Shown: in pieces, positions 15,561 to 18,348 of the stretch | Layout of the letters: each line of letters opens with the position of its first letter | Numbering within the stretch: position 1 is the first letter of the stretch | Origin: Bacteroidales bacterium | Lineage (GTDB): Bacteria; Bacteroidota; Bacteroidia; Bacteroidales; UBA10428 | DNA: 18,348 nucleotides | NCBI GenBank assembly: GCA_016935595.1 | Contig: JAFGQQ010000468.1 | Span: 1-18,348 of the forward strand | Reading direction: 5' to 3' | Program-made: the position numbers and the translations under genes | The notes under the pieces: generated by a model | The model's input: only the letters and a program-made list of their open reading frames with translations | What the model was told of the DNA's origin: nothing | Database searches by the model: none

Positions 15561-16034
15561 ATGAGCAGGTTCTATATTAAATTCAGTTTTATTTTTTTAT
15601 TCATTTTTTGCATTTCATGTAATTCAGGCCATGTTTATGATAAAAATTTTTCAATCCCAAAACATACATGGAACCACGAAAATGTTTTTGTATTTAAACC
15701 GGAAGTTACAGATACTGTTTCAATTTACAACATATATCTTCATTTGCGGAATACCGGTGAATACCCTATGAGCAATTTGTTTTTGTTTATTAAAACCACT
15801 TCACCCCTCGGATATTTTGTGAAAGATACTTTTGAATGTGTCCTTGCAGATTCGAAAGGAAAATGGATGGGGAAAGGTTTTGGAAATATTTGGAATAATA
15901 AAATTTTATATAAACAATACGTGAAGTTTCCTTATAACGGAATTTATACTGTTGAAATTGAGCAGGCAATGCGGATAAAAGAACTGGAAGGAATTATTGA
16001 TTTGGGCTTGAGTATAGAAAAGGCTGTTGATTAA
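15561..16034 (+). CDS. gldH: gliding-motility-type lipoprotein GldH
   Basis: This 157-residue lipoprotein has a hydrophobic N-terminus (MSRFYIKFSFIFLFIFCISC) with a probable acylated Cys20. The lipobox CISC has Cys rather than Leu at -3, which is unusual. The mature part, VYDKNFSIPKHTWNHENVFVFKPEVTDT...LHLRNTGEYPMSNLFLFIKTTSP...GKGFGNIWNNKILYKQYVKFPYNGIYTVEIEQAMR, carries the recognisable GldH pattern. In Flavobacterium johnsoniae GldH is needed for gliding. It is kept in many non-gliding Bacteroidota, so motility is not implied here. It starts 21 bases after the PSP1 gene on the same strand and is presumably in one transcript with it. No other gld gene is in the window. Confidence 0.88.
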   Translation: MSRFYIKFSFIFLFIFCISCNSGHVYDKNFSIPKHTWNHENVFVFKPEVTDTVSIYNIYLHLRNTGEYPMSNLFLFIKTTSPLGYFVKDTFECVLADSKGKWMGKGFGNIWNNKILYKQYVKFPYNGIYTVEIEQAMRIKELEGIIDLGLSIEKAVD

Positions 16035-16044
16035 ATAATTACGG

Positions 16045-16737
16045 GTGAAAAGGAAATTAGAAAGGTTTGCCGAAATGGCAACATTTAACCATGTTGTCCA
16101 ACCAAAATTAGAAGAAATATTAAACAAAGACCACTTCTTAAAAAATAACTGGAACCGGAAATTTTTTTCCAATAATAATCCGGTTATAATTGAATTAGGA
16201 TGTGGCAAAGGTGAGTATACGGTTGGACTCGCACATTTGTATCCTGAAAAAAACTTTATAGGGATTGATATTAAAGGTTCACGAATGTGGAAAGGGGCAA
16301 AAACCGCATTGGATGAGAACTTAATAAATGTTGGATTTTTGCGGACCCGGATCGAATTTATAACATCATTTTTTGGGCTTAATGAAATTGAAGGAATATG
16401 GCTTACATTCCCCGACCCTCAATTAAAAAAGCCAAGAAAAAGGCTTACTTCATCGCGGTATTTGAATTTATACCGTTTTTTTCTGAAAAAAGAAGGAATT
16501 ATTCAGTTAAAGACCGATAATACAGAACTTTATGAATATACATTGCGGTTAGCAAAATACAATAAATTTGAGATTCAGTCTTTTACCGACGACCTGTATG
16601 GAAATGAAGGGAATATTGAAGCCAGGTTGTTTCAAACTCATTATGAAACAATGTTTTTAAAAGAAAAAATACCGATTAAATATATTAAGTTTAAACTTAA
16701 CGACGAAGAAATAAAAGAATTACCCGATGGAGAATGA
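16045..16737 (+). CDS. trmB: tRNA (guanine-N7-)-methyltransferase
   Basis: The protein has 230 residues. TrmB uses S-adenosylmethionine to make m7G at position 46 of tRNA. The binding motif IELGCGKGEYTVGLA (49-63), GIDIKG (73-78), the substrate motif TFPDPQLKKPRKR (121-133), LKTDN (155-159) and QTHYE (197-201) are all present. The start is GTG: KRKLERFAEMATFNHVVQP after it matches the family N-terminus (KNKLxKFAEMATFxNVxQP), whereas the next ATG (16075) would remove the conserved KLERFAE. A stop codon lies in frame 9 bases upstream, so no earlier start exists. The last 11 bases overlap the next gene, which indicates translational coupling. It starts 10 bases after gldH. Confidence 0.95.
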   Translation: MKRKLERFAEMATFNHVVQPKLEEILNKDHFLKNNWNRKFFSNNNPVIIELGCGKGEYTVGLAHLYPEKNFIGIDIKGSRMWKGAKTALDENLINVGFLRTRIEFITSFFGLNEIEGIWLTFPDPQLKKPRKRLTSSRYLNLYRFFLKKEGIIQLKTDNTELYEYTLRLAKYNKFEIQSFTDDLYGNEGNIEARLFQTHYETMFLKEKIPIKYIKFKLNDEEIKELPDGE

Positions 16738-17062
16738 TTCGTTTTTCAGGAAAGTTTATGAAGTAACAAAAAAAATTCCTTTTGGCAGGATAACCACCTA
16801 TGGTGCTATAGCTAAATATCTAGGTACTGCCAGGTCGGCCCGCATGGTTGGTTGGGCGTTAAATAACTGTCACACTTTACCTGAATATATTCCTGCACAC
16901 CGCGTTGTAAACCGCAACGGAATGCTTACCGGGAAACATCATTTTGGCGGCACAAATGTAATGAAGGAACTGCTCGAAAGTGAAGGAATAAAAATAAGTG
17001 ATAACAGGATTATCAATTTCCATGAAAAATATTGGGAACCAATAAAGGAATTATTTGTTTAA
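16727..17062 (+). CDS. alkyltransferase-like protein (ATL), MGMT family without catalytic Cys
   Basis: This 111-residue single-domain protein has the DNA-binding fold of O6-methylguanine-DNA methyltransferase: IPFGRITTYGAIAKYLG (17-33) with the flipping Tyr25, and SARMVGWALNNC (37-48) with the Arg finger R39. The active site reads IPAHRVV (55-61), with Ala57 where the alkyl-accepting Cys of PCHR should be. Such proteins (E. coli YbaZ has PWHR, as does yeast Atl1) bind alkylated guanine and flag it for nucleotide excision repair instead of repairing it. C48 is the only cysteine and is not in the active-site position. The start overlaps the end of trmB by 11 bases in another frame. Confidence in the family is high, and the repair role is by analogy. 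Confidence 0.9.
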   Translation: MENDSFFRKVYEVTKKIPFGRITTYGAIAKYLGTARSARMVGWALNNCHTLPEYIPAHRVVNRNGMLTGKHHFGGTNVMKELLESEGIKISDNRIINFHEKYWEPIKELFV

Positions 17063-17072
17063 GATTATATAT

Positions 17073-17080
17073 TACCTTTG
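17073..17080 (+). promoter_or_regulatory. -7 element upstream of the Mrp-type gene
   Basis: TACCTTTG matches the Bacteroidota TAnnTTTG element and ends 24 bases before the ATG at 17105. Its last three bases are the TTG that would be an alternative start codon. If this is the promoter, that TTG is not transcribed and ATG 17105 is the true start. A TTTG at 17054-17057 is 15 bases upstream, too close for an ideal -33 element. Confidence 0.55.
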
Positions 17081-17104
17081 TGCTTAATTTTAAATAATAT
17101 TCCA

Positions 17105-18190
17105 ATGATTATTTCAAAAGAAGAAGTATTAGAAGCCCTTTCAAAAATTTCTTATCCCGGCAGGCAAAAAAATATTGTTGAGGAGGGGATGGCGCAAGAT
17201 ATTAATATTCAGGATAATAACATATCGTTTTCGCTGATATTTGAAAAAAGTAACGATCCGCTTATAATGACAATAAAAAAAACATGCGTAAAGGTTTTAA
17301 AAACCTATGTCGACACAAACGCTGTTATTGATATACATGTAAAAGCCCATAAAATTTACGAAAAAAACACACTTCCGGGTATAAATAATATTATAGCCAT
17401 TGCTTCCGGAAAAGGCGGGGTAGGAAAATCAACCATAGCTGTAAACCTCGCTGTTGCAATTGCCAGGAAGGGTTTTAAAGTTGGTTTGATTGATGCAGAT
17501 GTTTATGGGCCTTCTGTCCCAAAAATGTTTAACACCGAACATGCCACCCCTTTAGCTAAAGAAATAGATGGAAAAACAATTGTTGTTCCTGTCGAAAAAT
17601 ATGGGGTAAAAATGCTTAGTATCGGCTTTTTTGTAAAACCCGATGATGCGCTTATATGGCGCGGCCCAATGGCTACAGGTGCTTTAAAGCAGTTAATAAA
17701 CGATGCCGACTGGGGCAGCCTCGATTACTTAATTATTGATTTACCTCCTGGCACCGGCGATATTCATTTAACTTTGGTGCAGGAAATCGCTGTTACCGGG
17801 GCAATAATTGTTAGCACGCCCCAGGATGTTGCAATTGCCGATGCCCGGAAAGGACTAAGCATGTTCAACAGCAAATCAATTAATGTTCCTGTTTTAGGAA
17901 TAGTTGAAAATATGGCATGGTTCACCCCCGAAGAATTGCCACAGAACAAATATTACATTTTTGGGAAAAATGGTGTAAAAGATTTTGCATCCCAAAAAAA
18001 CATCCCTTTATTGGGGCAAATTCCTCTTGTTCAAGGAATAAGGGAAGGCGGCGACAAGGGGCAACCTTCAGCTTTAAACAACGATGCCATGGGCAATGCT
18101 TTTGATCAACTTGCCGATGCGGTTATTTCGCAGGTTGAACAGCGAAATAAAAAACTAGCCCCAACCAAAATAGTAGAAATCACTAAATAA
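17105..18190 (+). CDS. Mrp/NBP35-family P-loop ATPase (Fe-S cluster carrier)
   Basis: Starting at ATG 17105 the protein has 361 residues. Residues 1-80 (IISKEEVLEALSKISYPG...) are a MIP18/DUF59 domain. IAIASGKGGVGKST (97-110) is the deviant Walker A with two lysines, followed by LIDADVYGPSVPKMF (128-142), WRGPMATGALKQL (185-197), DYLIIDLPPGTGDIHLTL (207-224) and STPQDVAIADARKG (237-250). These identify the ApbC/Mrp/NBP35 family, which carries Fe-S clusters to apoproteins. The segment that normally holds the cluster-binding CxxC reads AWFTPEELPQNKYYIFGK (271-288) and has no cysteine; C61 is the only one in the protein. I recall this as common among Bacteroidota homologues. The NifU-like gene begins 7 bases downstream. 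A TTG start at 17078 is rejected because it overlaps the promoter element. Confidence 0.93.
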   Translation: MIISKEEVLEALSKISYPGRQKNIVEEGMAQDINIQDNNISFSLIFEKSNDPLIMTIKKTCVKVLKTYVDTNAVIDIHVKAHKIYEKNTLPGINNIIAIASGKGGVGKSTIAVNLAVAIARKGFKVGLIDADVYGPSVPKMFNTEHATPLAKEIDGKTIVVPVEKYGVKMLSIGFFVKPDDALIWRGPMATGALKQLINDADWGSLDYLIIDLPPGTGDIHLTLVQEIAVTGAIIVSTPQDVAIADARKGLSMFNSKSINVPVLGIVENMAWFTPEELPQNKYYIFGKNGVKDFASQKNIPLLGQIPLVQGIREGGDKGQPSALNNDAMGNAFDQLADAVISQVEQRNKKLAPTKIVEITK

Positions 18191-18197
18191 TTAGAAT

Positions 18198-18348
18198 ATG
18201 GAAACAAATCAAAAAAACCAAATGCAAAAAAAAGTTGAAAAGGCACTTGAATTAATACGCCCCTATTTACAATCTGACGGAGGTGACATTTCTTTTGTTG
18301 AATTAACTGAAGATTTAATAGTAAAAGTAAAATTACAAGGAGCTTGTG
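18198..18348 (+). CDS. NifU C-terminal-domain Fe-S scaffold protein (partial, runs off window)
   Basis: ATG at 18198 opens a frame that continues past the right edge, with 50 residues visible. KVEKALELIRPYLQSDGGDISFVEL...VKVKLQGAC is the start of the NifU C-terminal/NFU domain. The last visible Cys (C50) should be the first cysteine of the cluster-binding CxxC that would come next. NFU proteins assemble or carry 4Fe-4S clusters. It begins 7 bases after the Mrp-type gene, so the two are one transcript and presumably cooperate in cluster transfer. No earlier domain is present, so this is a stand-alone NFU protein rather than full-length NifU. Confidence 0.93.
   Translation, partial: METNQKNQMQKKVEKALELIRPYLQSDGGDISFVELTEDLIVKVKLQGAC

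Noticed and set aside
16075..16737. Shorter trmB starting at ATG 16075
   Set aside because: It would drop KRKLERFAE, which matches the conserved TrmB N-terminus; GTG at 16045 is preferred.
17078..17104. TTG start adding nine residues to the Mrp-type protein
   Set aside because: The TTG is the end of the TACCTTTG promoter element and would lie upstream of the transcript start. ATG 17105 begins MIISKEEVLEAL, which fits the family.

Overview
The window is an AT-rich chromosomal segment from a member of the Bacteroidota. The evidence is a GldH-type lipoprotein, a PSP1 protein next to holB, a sensor kinase with Reg_prop/Y_Y_Y architecture, and several upstream sites matching the Bacteroidota -7 element TAnnTTTG. 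Two of these sites have TTG exactly 19 nt upstream. Genus cannot be named from the sequence. No rRNA, tRNA, CRISPR array, transposase or prophage gene was seen, and no gap without a gene exceeds 300 bases.

Positions 1-7386, almost all on the minus strand, form the accessory part and the most interesting part. A predicted promoter and operator region (7281-7378) precedes a TetR-family regulator. It is followed by a secreted LolA-like protein, a truncated four-helix-bundle gene ending in a heptameric repeat, two FtsX/LolC-type permeases, a LolD/MacB-type ATPase, a DUF1302-like outer-membrane barrel and a DUF5698/DUF2179 membrane protein. Together these supply an inner-membrane extractor, a periplasmic carrier and an outer-membrane protein. 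That looks like a self-regulated trans-envelope export route for a lipid, lipoprotein or other hydrophobic cargo. The regulator carries a textbook EF-hand calcium loop inside its ligand domain, which suggests calcium may be a signal or structural ligand.

Positions 7387-11743 hold a 1101-residue sensor histidine kinase with a large periplasmic propeller region and no receiver or DNA-binding domain, and a LuxE-like acyl-protein synthetase/adenylating enzyme. Both are on the minus strand.

Positions 11854-18348 are core housekeeping genes. Phosphoglycerate kinase (minus, with a hairpin terminator) diverges from a plus-strand run: holB (DNA polymerase III delta'), a PSP1/RicT-like protein, gldH, trmB (tRNA m7G46 methyltransferase), an alkyltransferase-like protein lacking the catalytic cysteine, an Mrp-type P-loop ATPase without the usual CxxC, and the start of a NifU C-terminal-domain protein. 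The last two form an Fe-S cluster assembly pair.

All assignments come from reading motifs, without database searches. The export-system reading and calcium sensing are inference.
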